Positions 24,972 to 35,319 are shown, numbered from the stretch's first letter. The stretch: DNA of 64,000 nt from Ceratorhiza oryzae-sativae (GCA_030998015.1 JARWMV010000006.1:1-64000), one strand, 5' to 3'. Program-made: numbers and translations. The notes: generated by a model from the letters alone, not told the origin.

Positions 24972-25232
24972 TGTTATGGGTCAGGGTACACTTGGATATC
25001 TAGAGCTTAAGCAAATGTAGATATGTTAGTATACACTAATTGTACTCAATACTTCTTAGACTAGAGTAAGAAGGCTCAAAGTAGTTGCAATGTGATCAAG
25101 TAACACTCAAGGTAGTCTTAATCTTTCACAGTGTAAACTGACTAATTTATATGTATAAAGAGCAAGACTACTATGGTCAGGTTCCCTTAGATATCTTAAA
25201 TGTAGTTCAGCCCTAGTCACTTGGACTAACTG
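24972..25232 (+). repeat. LTR-E right copy, first part
   Basis: The first 261 bp of the LTR, reverse-complementary to 24112-24372 of the left copy. It is cut off by the LTR of element D at 25233 and resumes at 45360. Confidence 0.85.
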
Positions 25233-25900
25233 TGTCATGACCCTCTGGATGCTTCCTTGCAAAGCACTTAAGTAGTGGCTGCATTGACAGTTGGTGCTAT
25301 GCAGTATGTATTGAGCATTCTAGTTACAGTGTTTGCTATGGTCTATGGTGGTTGACAAGATAAAGCAAGCTGAGGCATCCAGTCTTGCTTTATCCTTCTT
25401 ATATATGCCTGTGGCTGCAGTGGCTGCGGATGTATTATCTAAGCACACTCCACAGTAGGTGTAGGTTATGTACAGTACTATGGGTTAGGTAATTGTTTGT
25501 CTTAAGTTTGTGCAGCTCCAAATCTTATAGAGCTGCACAAGGTCCAAGGGGTAGGCACTGAGGTCATGTGATCCTGCCATAAGCACCAAGATCACATGAC
25601 AACTTGCTCCTTGCTCCAAGTAACAATGGAGAGAAATGCTGGAGCAAGTTCAGGGTAACCACTGTAAGTGCTGAGGTCACATGATCCTCCTGTAAGTGCT
25701 GAGATCATGTGACAACTTGCTCCTTGCTCCAAGTAACAATGGAGAGAAATGCTGGAGCAAGTTCAGGGTAACCACCATAAGTGCCAGCTAAGCGCTGAGG
25801 TCACATGACCTTGTTTATGGCTTGTTCCACTTAGGAAAAATGCCATAAATCTGTAAAAATATTCGGTTGTTTTGTTATGTCTGTTTGACAGGTCATAACA
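25233..25900 (-). repeat. LTR of element D (3' LTR)
   Basis: Starts TGTCATGACC, ends GGTCATAACA, 668 bp. The same length as the copy at 44692. It differs mostly where one copy has CG, TG or CA. Inner sequence has repeated GGTCACATGA/CTTGCTCC modules. Confidence 0.85.
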
Positions 25901-25915
25901 TTATCCCCCCCTTTG
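25901..25915 (-). other. Polypurine tract of element D
   Basis: On the minus strand CCAAAGGGGGGGATAA abuts the LTR, the expected plus-strand primer site of an LTR retrotransposon. Confidence 0.65.
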
Positions 25916-25965
25916 GACATGTCTTGGGGGACCTTGAGACATGGTTTAGATCCTTATGCAAAAGG

Positions 25966-26092
25966 AATCTCATGCACCAAGGAGGTTAAGGGTGCTGGAC
26001 TTGAACCAACAACCTTTTGGCTGATTCAGTATTGTTCGATGAGGTCAGGCTGAGTCAGGCTAGACCCCTTAACCTCTCCATTACATGAGATT
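25966..26092 (-). ncRNA. tRNA-like sequence within a long inverted repeat
   Basis: On the minus strand 26076-25982 begins GAGGTTAAGGGG and ends CCCTTAACCTC, pairing like an acceptor stem. Before the 3' strand is a T-arm-like GTTGG-TTCAAGT-CCAGC with a perfect RNA polymerase III B box (GGTTCAAGTCC). The A-box/D-arm region is degenerate, and the anticodon arm cannot be assigned without an intron. The stem is extended outward by AATCTCATG (25966-25974) and CATGAGATT (26084-26092). It may be a tRNA pseudogene, a SINE head or a tRNA-derived hairpin of the element. Confidence 0.4.
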
Positions 26093-26209
26093 GTTTTTCT
26101 TTTCTTTGTTGTGGAGGTTATTTAGGGGTGAGGATTCATCTGCTTCTTCTTAGAATGCCCCCACTGTTTGGATGGACATAGCAGAAGTTGTACAGTACAG
26201 TAAATTATT

Positions 26210-27612
26210 CTAAGGGAATACAAAGAATGGTTTTCCTCCTGCATACACCCATTCCACATTTCTTGATACCCATAAGTCCCCTTCTTCCCCCTCTATGTCC
26301 AACCAACACTTCATGATTGCCGACTGGCTATTTCCCAGAATAACTGTCAGCTGTACCTTCATCAATTTCACATGCACGTACCTGCCTGTGAAGTCTGCCT
26401 TGTACTGGCTCAGGGCCTTGAGCGAGTACTTCCCATTTGACTGGACCATGTTGTCCAGGATCCAAATGTTGGCATCTTCCAACAAGTTGCCCACATTCCA
26501 CACATTGCACATCCAGCTGTGGCAGCCCTTGGATTGTGCATATGCTGTTTTCCCTGTTCCAGTTTCTCCTTCTATCACCAGGATGTGATGGCACACCCCT
26601 CTTCCCCTCTTCTTGACCTCCTTGGCAAACCATCTGTCTGCTCAGTCGATATGCTCCTGGTCTTCCAGGATCTCTAACTCCACAGGTATTGCAGGCATGC
26701 AACCCCGGTCTTCCTTGTATGTGTACTTGGCATATGCTTGTACTGAGTTCCATGTCGTCACCATCTGGAGGGGGCGGAGGCGCTTGAACACCTGGTAGTA
26801 CTCCTGTTTTGTCACTGAGGCAACAATCTCCATCCCATCCTCCAAGTCTGCCTCCATCCTTGACTGTTTTCCACCCTTTCCCTTCACCAAGATCTCCTCC
26901 AACCTTTCCAAGGTCAGGTCCCCCACCATCAAATCCTCTATCTCCTTGCCATTAGCTCCAACATCCTTCCAGAGATAGTTGAAGGCCTCCCTTGCTGGGT
27001 TGCCTCCTGGTCCATCCTTGAGGTCTTTGGGCTGTATGTTGGGATGTTGCCCCTTGAAGTCCCAGAACCCCACATTCTGGGTGTTCCACCCACCCTTCCG
27101 TTCCTGACTGATGGAGAGGGCGTGGACATGCAGGGGCCGGGTCGGGTTCTGATGGAGAGGGCGTGGACATGCAGGGGCCGGGTCGGGTTGTAGTTTGGCT
27201 CCTCCAGGTTGTGCTGTTCGACCACAGCTAAGGTTGCCCAGTGATTGGGCTGGTGGCAGCAGAACGCCTTGTATCAGGCAGCAAGCCCACTTGAGGGCTG
27301 ATCGCATAGCTTTGACCAGGTCAGCAGCACTGCCCTGGTCTGGACATGGAATCAGGGGGCCCATGCAGTCTCAGTCAGCTCTTCAGACCTGTGATCCATC
27401 AGTGTAAGCTGCATAGAAGCAGGTGAGGGGGCTCTGCTTGATTCTGAGGGCACCAGCAATGGCAATGCTGACCTCCGCCCTGTGCTTGATTCATTTGGCT
27501 GGGGTGTTCCCACATTTGAGCCATCTTCGCTTAGCATTGTTGGTATTTTTAGAAGTGGATGCATCTTGTGGGGAGGGCATGAGATGATAGCCCCTTTTAC
27601 CCCCAAAGGCAT
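26210..27612 (-). pseudogene. Rep-like gene of CRESS ssDNA virus type, broken
   Basis: Three broken minus-strand pieces (27612-27352, 27364-26642 and about 26640-26210) show the Rep domain order. A candidate motif I region is near 27350. A HUH motif II (PLHVHAL) is near 27165 and again at 27125 because of a 41-bp duplication. HPNIQ follows, and then a YLWK motif III with the Tyr/Lys of the rolling-circle nicking site (near 26970). The helicase part has a Walker A (GETGTGKT), a Walker B-like WILDNM, and a motif C-like TVILGNS, as in superfamily 3 helicases. Breaks: the out-of-frame duplication, a stop between the nuclease and helicase pieces, and Asn where the second acidic residue of Walker B is expected. 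The resemblance is to geminivirus-like Reps and to fungal endogenous copies; it is my reading and not a search result. Confidence 0.65.
27108..27189. repeat. 41-bp tandem duplication
   Basis: 27108-27148 is repeated exactly as 27149-27189. It encodes the PLHVHAL HUH motif twice, in different frames because 41 is not a multiple of three. Confidence 0.9.
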
Positions 27613-28061
27613 CCCCTAGATATACCCTTTTCTGGTTGTTGTGATCACGTGGTTTCCTGATGTAGGCTTGTGCTGGTTATGATGCATCTCTGAGGGGTGC
27701 CCTTCCTGCGTTCCACTGCGTTGGCCTTTCTCCTTGCTACACTCAGGGCCTCCGCTCCTCCACTTCAGTTGGTGCCCCCTCTCTGACCCCTCTGGTAGTT
27801 AGGGGATAGCATATATTCATGTGACTAGGCTAGGTCATGTGATTCCTGTGCTTTGTTGTTTGTTTTCTGGCTGGTGGTCACATGACTAGGCTAGGTCATG
27901 TGATTCCTGTGCTTTTGTTGTTTGTTTTCTGGCAGATGGTCACATGTCCATTGGTGTCACCTGACCAGGCCTTGTTTTGATGTTTGTGCAAGTTATTGTG
28001 TTGCACTGTGATTTTTAATGTTTGTGGTTTTGTTGTTTTCCTTCTTCATCCTGTTCTTACT
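27613..28061. other. Region between divergent Rep-like gene and spliced ORF
   Basis: It contains two imperfect copies of a 61-bp unit (about 27823-27944) built on GACTAGGCTAGGTCATGTGATTCCTGTGCTT, with GGTCACATG palindromes. I looked for a nonanucleotide origin stem-loop of the TAATATTAC type and did not see one. Confidence 0.5.
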
Positions 28062-28594
28062 ATGCACATTATTTCCCTTAACTACAATCCCCTTGACTGC
28101 ACCTGCTGGTCTCTCCCTGAGGGGGAGTACTGTGCCTACTGTGATGCTGTGTGTGATGCCTCCCTTGAAGACTTCTATGAAGGTGTCAGGGATTGGTTCT
28201 TCTGTGGGGTGCCAGGTACGTGTGCTTGTTCTTTGTTGTTCTCACATTGCTGACTTGCTCTGTAGAAGAGCGCATCCTCCTTGATGGTCAGGCCCACAAG
28301 GCCACCCTTGAGCATGTCTGGGCACTCATTGATCAGGACTACAAGTCCTTTGAGGAGCAGTCTCACCAGGCTGCTCTTGCTGAATTCTTCAAGGAGGGCT
28401 CTGCTCCCTTGTTTGATGAGGCTTCACCTTTTGTGGCATCTGGTTCTGGGTGTTTCCAGAACTACATGGCTGACTTCCCAGGGGGGGAGGCCCCTTGGCT
28501 GTGGCCCACTACCCAGTCAGTTGTTCAGACAACTAAGAAGGATAAGAAGGGCAAGAAACCCTATACCTGGCCCCTCAAGGGCAAATGTAAATAG
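28062..28594 (+). CDS. Spliced ORF of unknown function beside Rep-like gene
   Basis: Exon 1 28062-28215 and exon 2 28266-28594, joined by a 50-bp GT-AG intron (GTACGT donor, CTGAC-like branch site, CTCTGTAG acceptor), give 160 residues. The N-terminal part is Cys-rich (CTCW, CAYCDAVCD), the middle is acidic and helical, and the C-terminus is strongly basic (KKDKKGKK, then WPLKGKCK). I do not recognise a family. It is intact although its surroundings are decayed, and it is transcribed divergently from the Rep-like gene, an ambisense arrangement like that of CRESS genomes. Whether it derives from a viral capsid or movement gene, a host gene or the retroelement cannot be decided from sequence alone. 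An AATAAAA-like signal follows near 28630. Confidence 0.55.
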
Positions 28595-28683
28595 AGAGCA
28601 AAAATGTATTAGGTTTGATATGTAAAAAGAATAAAATAGAACTCTTATACATTTGAGAAAAGAATCTGTGAGAGGCACCTTGG

Positions 28684-29538
28684 TCATATGGGGGCTGGTT
28701 CCAACAGTGGCACTTCCTCCAGAGCTTCAACAAGCTTGTTTTCCCACTGGTCCCAGTCCTGTTTGGCTTCCTCCACAGCTGGGTCCAGGGTGGGTTCCTT
28801 TATCACTGGCTTGGCTTCTTCCTCAGTCACGACCAGTGATTCTAGGCTTGATGTAAGGCTTGTCATATCGGTGTTGTAATTTGTGTTTTTGTTTGGGTGA
28901 ACCTTCACCCAATTTCGGAAGTTGCTCATATTTGCCTGCTTTGTCCTGATAGCAGTAAACATCTCATCAGTGGTAGTTGCTTTGAGCAATCCCACATACA
29001 GTGTGGCCAGTGTCAACTTCCATTCTTCCAACAATGCCTTGGCCCAGCGCTCCACCTCCCAGTCCCCCCCGTCTGCCATTTGGCCTGCAGCCCTCCTCTG
29101 TTGTCTTGCTGCCTTGGCCACCACATCAACTGTTGGTCCCACAATATTGTCAACAACATACATCAGTGTTCTTAGCAAGGTGTTTCTTGTTGTTGGCTTC
29201 CAGCTTCCATGCCATGTCAGGACCCCTAACCTGGGATCCAGGTACTTGTCATTGTTGATCCAGTTCCTTTCATCCCTTAACTTCTTTGGGATGTACACTA
29301 GGTTAGCCCCTGGCAACAGTCGCTTGGTGTACCTCTGGGCATCTTCCACACTGGAGCAGTACATCCCTGGTTTAGGACAATTTTCCCTGCCAGGGTAGGG
29401 TGCTGGCTGCCTAGTGGTGGGTGGCTGCTGGAGTGGGGCCACCTGATTTTCAGCAAGTGGTGTGTAATGGTTGGGATGTGCAACTGGGTGAGTGATGAAA
29501 GGCATGTTTTGGGGTTTTGCAGGTGTATTGTGGTGCAA
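28684..29538 (-). CDS. Unrecognised ORF, 284 codons
   Basis: An uninterrupted minus-strand reading frame. The N-terminal 60 residues are Pro/Gln/His-rich. The middle holds KKLRDERNWINNDKYLD and LGVLTWHGSWKP segments and a helical, basic AARQQRRAAGQM stretch. The C-terminal third is acidic with possible coiled coil. No catalytic motif seen. It lies 53 bp after the integrase stop of element D on the same strand and converges on the spliced ORF at 28062. It could be an accessory ORF of D or part of the same cassette as the Rep-like gene. The lack of stops in a region rich in decay suggests either recent arrival or few CGA codons. Confidence 0.5.
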   Translation of the reverse strand: MHHNTPAKPQNMPFITHPVAHPNHYTPLAENQVAPLQQPPTTRQPAPYPGRENCPKPGMYCSSVEDAQRYTKRLLPGANLVYIPKKLRDERNWINNDKYLDPRLGVLTWHGSWKPTTRNTLLRTLMYVVDNIVGPTVDVVAKAARQQRRAAGQMADGGDWEVERWAKALLEEWKLTLATLYVGLLKATTTDEMFTAIRTKQANMSNFRNWVKVHPNKNTNYNTDMTSLTSSLESLVVTEEEAKPVIKEPTLDPAVEEAKQDWDQWENKLVEALEEVPLLEPAPI

Positions 29539-29591
29539 GTGAGGTGGTAGAGCAGGCTCTGGCCTTTCTTGGGTATCCTGGATGGCTCCTT

Positions 29592-30898
29592 TTAAAGCTT
29601 TCCAGATCCTTGTTTGGTTCTCTTTGGCCTGCCTTTCAAGTCACCTGAGTGCTGACTTGTCTTGACTGGCATTGGTGCATCTGGTAAGTGCCTTTGCAAG
29701 TCATTTAGAACCTCTCTCATGTCAGCAAACTTGCTGGCACGTTCCATTGTGTCTTCTATTGGGTCATAGCCCTTCCATCTGATTTGGTAAAACAGCTTGC
29801 CATTCCGCCATTCATAATTTGCAATGTGGTCCACCTCATACTCCTCCTCTCCTTCTTCTGTTATGATTGGTGGTGGTTTGGCCTGCCTTCTTTGGAAGTC
29901 CTTATCTTCTGTGAATGGCGAGAGGAGATTTACATGGAATACATTGTGTACACATATGGTTTTAGGTAGGTCCAGGCAATATGCATGGGATGAGATCTTT
30001 TCTGTGATTTCAAAAGGGCCCCCTTTTTGGTTGTCCAATTTCTTGGAGGGTCTCTTGGACAAGAGGTTTGTTAGGAGCAGCCAAACCTTGTCTCCTACCT
30101 TGAATTCCCTCCCTTTCTTTTCCATTTGTTGGTGTAATTCCATTGAGGCTCTTGCCTCATCCCATACTTTTTCCATTTGATTATGCATGTTGACTGCAGC
30201 AGGTGCCTCAGACAGTTCTTCTCCCTCTTGGACAACCCATCTTGGGTTTTTTCCATATACCATTTCAAATGGGGTTTGTCCTGTTGTAGCATTTATGTGG
30301 TTGTTATGGCAGAATTCAGCAATGGGTAACCATTTTACCCAGTCATCTTGTCTATAATTGCAGAAGGTTCTTAAGAACCCTTCTACCCATTGATTTGTCC
30401 TTTCCAACAGTCCATCTGTTTCTGGATGGAAGGCGGTGGAGAATCTGGGCTTTGTCCCAATTCCTTTGTATAGGGCTTTTAGGAATTGGCTGTTAAAGGT
30501 TGGCCCTCGGTCTGAGACAGTGGTTTCTGGGGTCCCATGATGTCTCCATACCTCCCTTATGAATATTTCTGCCAGTTCTTCTGCATTGGTGCTCTCCAGA
30601 CATGGTACAAAATGGGCCTGCCAGGAGAAGCAATCTACAACTGTCAAGATGCTGTCGTACCCCTTTGAGACAGGTAATTTGACAATGAAATCATATGCAA
30701 CATCTGCCCATGGTTTCCATGGGATTGGTAAGGACTTCAGGGGAGTGCCTTGTTTGTGTCCTTTGCTTCTTTGACACATTTCACAAGATTCCACATATCG
30801 GTTTACTTGGGCCTTCATTCCTGGCCAATAGTAATCCCTTGATATTAATTCTAGTGTTCAGGCTTGTCCCTGATGACCCACCACAGGGGTGTCATGGC
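29592..30898 (-). pseudogene. Integrase and chromodomain of element D
   Basis: Minus strand. It begins at 30898 directly beside the inserted element C. An HHCC zinc-binding region (H..VVGH, then CEMC) is broken by one CGA to TGA stop near 30863. From 30818 the frame is open for 408 codons: core integrase with VYDFIVKLP-type start (AYDFIVKLP), VVDCFSWQAHFVP (first Asp), SDRGPTFNS (second Asp) and the DGLLERTNQ Glu. These are followed by a GPFEI SH3-like part, and a chromodomain (YEVDHIANYEWRNGKLFYQIRW, split here as YEVDHI and FYQIRWKGYDP) before a basic tail. Chromodomain integrases direct insertion to heterochromatin. The 5' part of this pol gene is at 39819-41467, on the other side of element C. 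Confidence 0.85.
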
Positions 30899-31275
30899 TG
30901 TCAACAACAACAAGTCAGGTGACGAGGAAAAGAGTAAGAAAAAGAAAAGAACTTGTATTTGACAAGAGGTCAAGTTCTTGAGGAGTCCTCTGCAAACTTG
31001 ACCTGGTTTATATACATAGTACAAGCCACATCATAACAAACAAGTCCGTACAGTGAGTCACAACAGATAAGAGATAGAAGCAGTAGAAGCAACTGCGGAA
31101 CTGTGGAATTTCACATCAGAGTTGAAATACATCTTGGTTACCGGTCTGGAACATTCCCTGAGTCACATGACACAGATATACCATAAAAGGCAAGTATGTT
31201 TTGAAGATGATCTCATAAAATGTAGTAAATTGAGAAAATATTATAGAGTGGATATATGCATGTCAGTTCGTGACA
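30899..31275 (-). repeat. 3' LTR of element C
   Basis: TGTCAACAAC to TTCGTGACA, 377 bp. It pairs with 39442-39818. Confidence 0.92.
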
Positions 31276-31287
31276 CTTCCCCCCTTC
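31276..31287 (-). other. Polypurine tract of element C
   Basis: On the minus strand GAAGGGGGGAAG abuts the 3' LTR. Confidence 0.7.
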
Positions 31288-33050
31288 AAGGCACGGGGGT
31301 CCTGGGGTGCCTTTGGGTGCAACTTGACATAGTTGGCAATGAGTTCTGGTGCATTCACCAGGTCATCATAGGTTAACCATTGTTGCTTGTTGTAGCCGAG
31401 CCACTTGACATAATATTCAAAGACGTTAGATCTTTTGTTGTATCATGACTTTATGATCTGTTCCACTTCGAATTCTTCTTCCCCTTCAGGAGTTACCACA
31501 GGTGGTGGTGGGGGAACCTGACGGCCATAGGGGTTGTCTTTATATTTGGTCAGGAGTGAGACATGAAACACTGGGTGTATTTTCATGGTTATCAGTAGGT
31601 CCAGTTTGTAGGCATGTGTGCCATGTTGTGCTACCACCCTGAATGGTCCAACTCTTTTGTGGGCCAGTTTCCTGGAGGCCTGCTGTGTCTGTATGTTTTT
31701 GGTATCAAGCCAGACTTTGCCTCCAACCTTAATAGCTTTGGGAGTCCAATGCTTCTGGTCGTAGTATTCCTTGATCCTCTGGTTTGCTATTTCCAGGGCT
31801 GCCTTAAGTTCGTCATGGCCCTTTTGGAGCCATTCTGCATGGTTGTCCACTAAAGGGAGTTCTGGCTCCTCCCTGTCCCCAACTGCTAGCCTTGGGTGGA
31901 AACTGTAGTTTGCAAAGAATGGTGATTTGCTGGTTGAGGCGTTGACACCATTATTGTAGGCAAATTCAGCCAATGGTAGGAGCAAGACCCAGTTGTCTTG
32001 TCTGTCTGATACATAGTGTCTGATGTACCCTTCCACTACTTGGTTGGCCTGTTCAGACTGGCCATCTGTCTGAGGGTGGTATGCCGTGGAGTAGGAGGGT
32101 TTTATATCCAGTCATTTGTATAAGTGCCTCAAGAATTTGGATGCAAAGTTGGGGCCACAGTCTGAGATTGTTTTCTGTGGTAGCCCATGAAGTTTCCATA
32201 CATATGTTAGGAACAAGTTGGTGCAATCCATAGCACTGGCTTCTGATTGACATGGGATAAAGTGGACCATTTTTGTCAGGCAGTCGACAACTGTAAATAT
32301 GGTGTCAAACCCCTCTGACAGGGGTAGCCCAGTGATCAGATCATAAGTAATTTCCTCCCAAGGTTTTTCTGGTGTGGGTATTGGGTTTAAGAGTCCTGGG
32401 GGAACTTGGTTGCTGTGCTTGTTCCTGATGCATGACTCGCAGTGTGTAACGTATTCGTTGACTGATTTTTTCATTGATAACCATGTGTATTTGCGATTTA
32501 ACAATTCATATGTTCTGAACTGTCCTGGGTGTCCTGCTGCTGGGTTGTTGTGACGGCTTTTGATGACCAGTTTGCAAAGTTCTTTGTTATTTGGGACATA
32601 GATTCTGCCCTTGTGTTGTAAGAGTCCTTCGTCCCATTCCCAATCTTTGACCTTCTCATTGTCATCTAGGGCTTTTAGGACTTTTGATAGGTGTTTGTCC
32701 CCTGGGATAGCATCCCTAATGAGTTGTTCCAGGTCATTGTCTGGCGTGATTGCTTGCAGGCATAGTGATTTCAGCTCCAAAAATTGGTTTTGCACAAGCA
32801 GAGCTTGGCTCTCACCCCCCTCTTTAGGGATGTGTCTTGACAGCCTAGAGAGTATGTCTGCCTGGCCATTCTTCACCCCTTCAATATATAGAATCTTGAA
32901 TTTGAATCTGGATAAGAATTCATGCCACTGTGTGACTTGGCTGTTCAGTGGCCAATTTGTCTTCCAATACTCCAAATTCTTGTGGTCACAAACAATGTTT
33001 ACCAGGTGTTCGGCCCCTTCTAGCAAATGACGCCAGTGTTTGAGGGCCTT
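31288..33050 (-). pseudogene. RNase H end, integrase and chromodomain of element C
   Basis: Minus strand, continuing the frame of 33572-35319 across the solo LTR. It starts with ALKHWRHLLEGAEH (RNase H), then DHKNLEYW, DILSRL and the HHCC finger (H...AGHPGQFRT, C...C). The integrase core follows: TYDLITGLPLSEG, VVDCLTKMVHFIPC (Asp), SDCGPNFAS (Asp) and, after a TGA near 32110, the DGQSEQANQ Glu. A second TGA sits near 31440, just before a chromodomain (FEYYVKWLGYNKQQW). Both stops read as Arg (CGA) in related elements. The residues N-terminal to ALKHW in the open frame (33051-33086) belong to the inserted LTR, not the protein. Confidence 0.85.
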
Positions 33051-33571
33051 TGTCAGAGCTACAACCTGAACAGTAACGTCAAACACTTAAGCAGTGATGA
33101 CAAGCCTATGGGCAGCAATGCCGGAGGCTTTACTGACAACGTCTAAGGTGGGACGCACAGTGAGGGTGCGATAAGACGCAAGGAGGTAGAGTAGTAAGTG
33201 CACTTGTCCTTAAGAGGACTGGGCAGGGACTATGGACTGGTAAGTCACACAGGTAGTAGAGGGGATACAACAGGAGGTCGAGTTCTGAGGCTTAAGGCTC
33301 TCAGACTCTCCCTTATATATTCATACGATGAGCTATATCAAATACACGTATGGTGTGAGACAACTATCGTACAATGTGAGAATGGTGCCATGTAACAGAA
33401 TATTCCAGAAGGTACAAACAGAACATAAACAACAACAAGGTCACGTGATCATGTAAGTAATTCTATGCATATATCTGATTAAACAGGACTTGTCCAAAAT
33501 ATGAAAAGGAGAGATTTTATAAAATATATGAAAATCATAATAAAATCTGCGTCATGGTCTAGGCCATGACA
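33051..33571 (-). repeat. Solo LTR (LTR-G) in RNase H of element C
   Basis: 521 bp. On the plus strand it runs TGTCAGAGC...GGCCATGACA, flanked by a perfect 5-bp duplication GCCTT (33046-33050 and 33572-33576). Removing it and one GCCTT restores a continuous AIIK-ALKHW reading frame. A diverged copy is at 47021-47556. Confidence 0.9.
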
Positions 33572-35319
33572 GCCTTTATAATTGCCAGCATTTCTTTGTT
33601 GTAGATATCATAATTCCTTTCTGCTGGGACCATTGCCTTGGAGTAATAGGAGATTGGGTGGAGCATTCCATCCTCTCCATATTGCAATAATACAGCACCT
33701 GTGGCATAGCCTGAGGTGTCCGTTTCCAAAATGAATGGTTTGTTGGGTTCTGGCTGAATTAGGAGGGGGGCTTCTTTTAATTTCTGCTTCAGCAGGTTCC
33801 ATGCCTGATCCCTGTCTTCTGTCCATTCCCATTTTACATCCTTCTTGACAAGCTCATAAAGACATCTTGTAATTTTCGAAAAGTCTTTTATGAAGTGCCT
33901 CAACCAATTTGCAAACCCTAACCCTTCCAGGACTTCAGTTGGGTTAGTAGGGGTTGGCCATTCAACAGCTTTTTCAACCTTGGTGGGGTCTACTTTAATT
34001 CCCTGGGGAGTCACTACTATTCCCAGGTAATCAACTTCAGTGACATCGAAAACACATTTCTCCAGGGCACAGTATAGGCCAGCTTTTTGGAGATGCCGTA
34101 AGACTTCTTTGACATGTTCATCATGTTCTTCTTGGTTTTTGGAGAATACTAATATGTCATCCATATAGATTACAACATAGATGCCCTCAATGTCTTGGAA
34201 CTCATCCCAGATCATGGCCATGAAGGTTCCCGGTGCATTCTTTTGACCAAATTGCATGACTAAGGGCTCATACAACCCATATTTGGTCTTAAAAGCTGCT
34301 TTCCATTTGTCCCCTTCCTGAATTTGTATGAGGTTGAAGCCCCACTTTAGATCAAACTTGGTGAATATCTTTGCCCCACGCAAAGTTTCCACAATATCAT
34401 CGATGCGTGGGAGTGGGTACACATTAGAGACTGTCATTTCATTTAGTTGCCGGTAGTTGATGCACATGTGCAACTTCCCATTCTTCTTTTTGACAAATAT
34501 GACTGGGGATGCCATTGGTGACCTTGAGGGTCTGATATGCCCTGCTTTCAGTTGGCGATCCAAGGTTTTGCGCAATTCTGCATCTTCCTTGACACCCACG
34601 CTATATATGGGCCCATGCCTTGGCTTGGCATCCAGTTTTAAATCTATTTCCATATCCCACTTTCTATGGGGTGGTAATGGTTGGACATTGTCTTCTTCAG
34701 CAAATATTTTCTGGAATTCTTTATATTTTGTTGGGAGGGTGTCTAAGGAGTCCAGCTGAAGCTCCTTAGGTTCATTTGCATGCACGTGCAAGGGTTTTGT
34801 GATGCAGTGCTTCAGGCATATTGGCAAGTTGAACTTCATGTCTTTCCCATCCCAATCAATGTTGGGGTTATGGAATTTGAGCCACAACATGCCCAGGACT
34901 AAATCATTTTTGCCAACGTTCACAACATAGGCACTGAGGATTTCTCGGTGCTCCTGAATGCACAACTCAAAGGTGCAATAGTGGGTCACAGACCCTGAAT
35001 TGATCTCCCTTCCATTGATAACTTGTAGTTTTTTTGGCATTTTTAGGGAAACAGTGGGGATACGATATTGTTTAACAAGGTCTTCATGGATAAATACTGA
35101 TGTGGCCCCTGAATCAATCATGGCCCATCCATTGAATTTTTTCATGTTATATGCCAACTTGTGTTCAGGGGTTATGCGCAGAGGGAATGTGTGGAAGAAA
35201 AACTGTAATTGTGATTGGTTTCCTAACGACATACATTCCATTTCCATAATTTTATTTTCATTATGTGCATTTTGTAACATAGCGCCCAAGACCGCCCCCC
35301 TGGCACGGTTTGAGCTCAT
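33572..35319 (-). pseudogene. Protease, reverse transcriptase and RNase H of element C
   Basis: One open minus-strand frame of about 580 codons. A retropepsin-like domain comes first, with MIDSGATSVFIHEDLV (active-site DSGA) and a later LVLGMLWL flap-region strand. Reverse transcriptase follows: SRSPMASPVIFVKKKNG, NYRQLNEMT, FTKFDLKWGFN, QFGQKNAPGTF and the catalytic YMDD in VVIYMDDILVF, then the thumb. RNase H starts at ETDTSGYATGAVL and continues to NKEMLAIIK, where the solo LTR interrupts it. Apart from this insertion no stop breaks the frame, and the RT active site is intact. The final four codons before the stop at 33559 come from the LTR. Confidence 0.88.

Noticed and set aside
23068..25232. 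Paired LTRs of one element
   Set aside because: The two LTR-E copies are in opposite orientation and carry different target-site duplications, so they are separate solo LTRs.
27613..28061. CRESS-type origin nonanucleotide in a stem-loop
   Set aside because: I looked for TAATATTAC-like sequences at the tip of a hairpin and found none.
28684..29398. Plus-strand open frames antisense to the 284-codon ORF
   Set aside because: Shorter than the minus-strand frame and without motifs.
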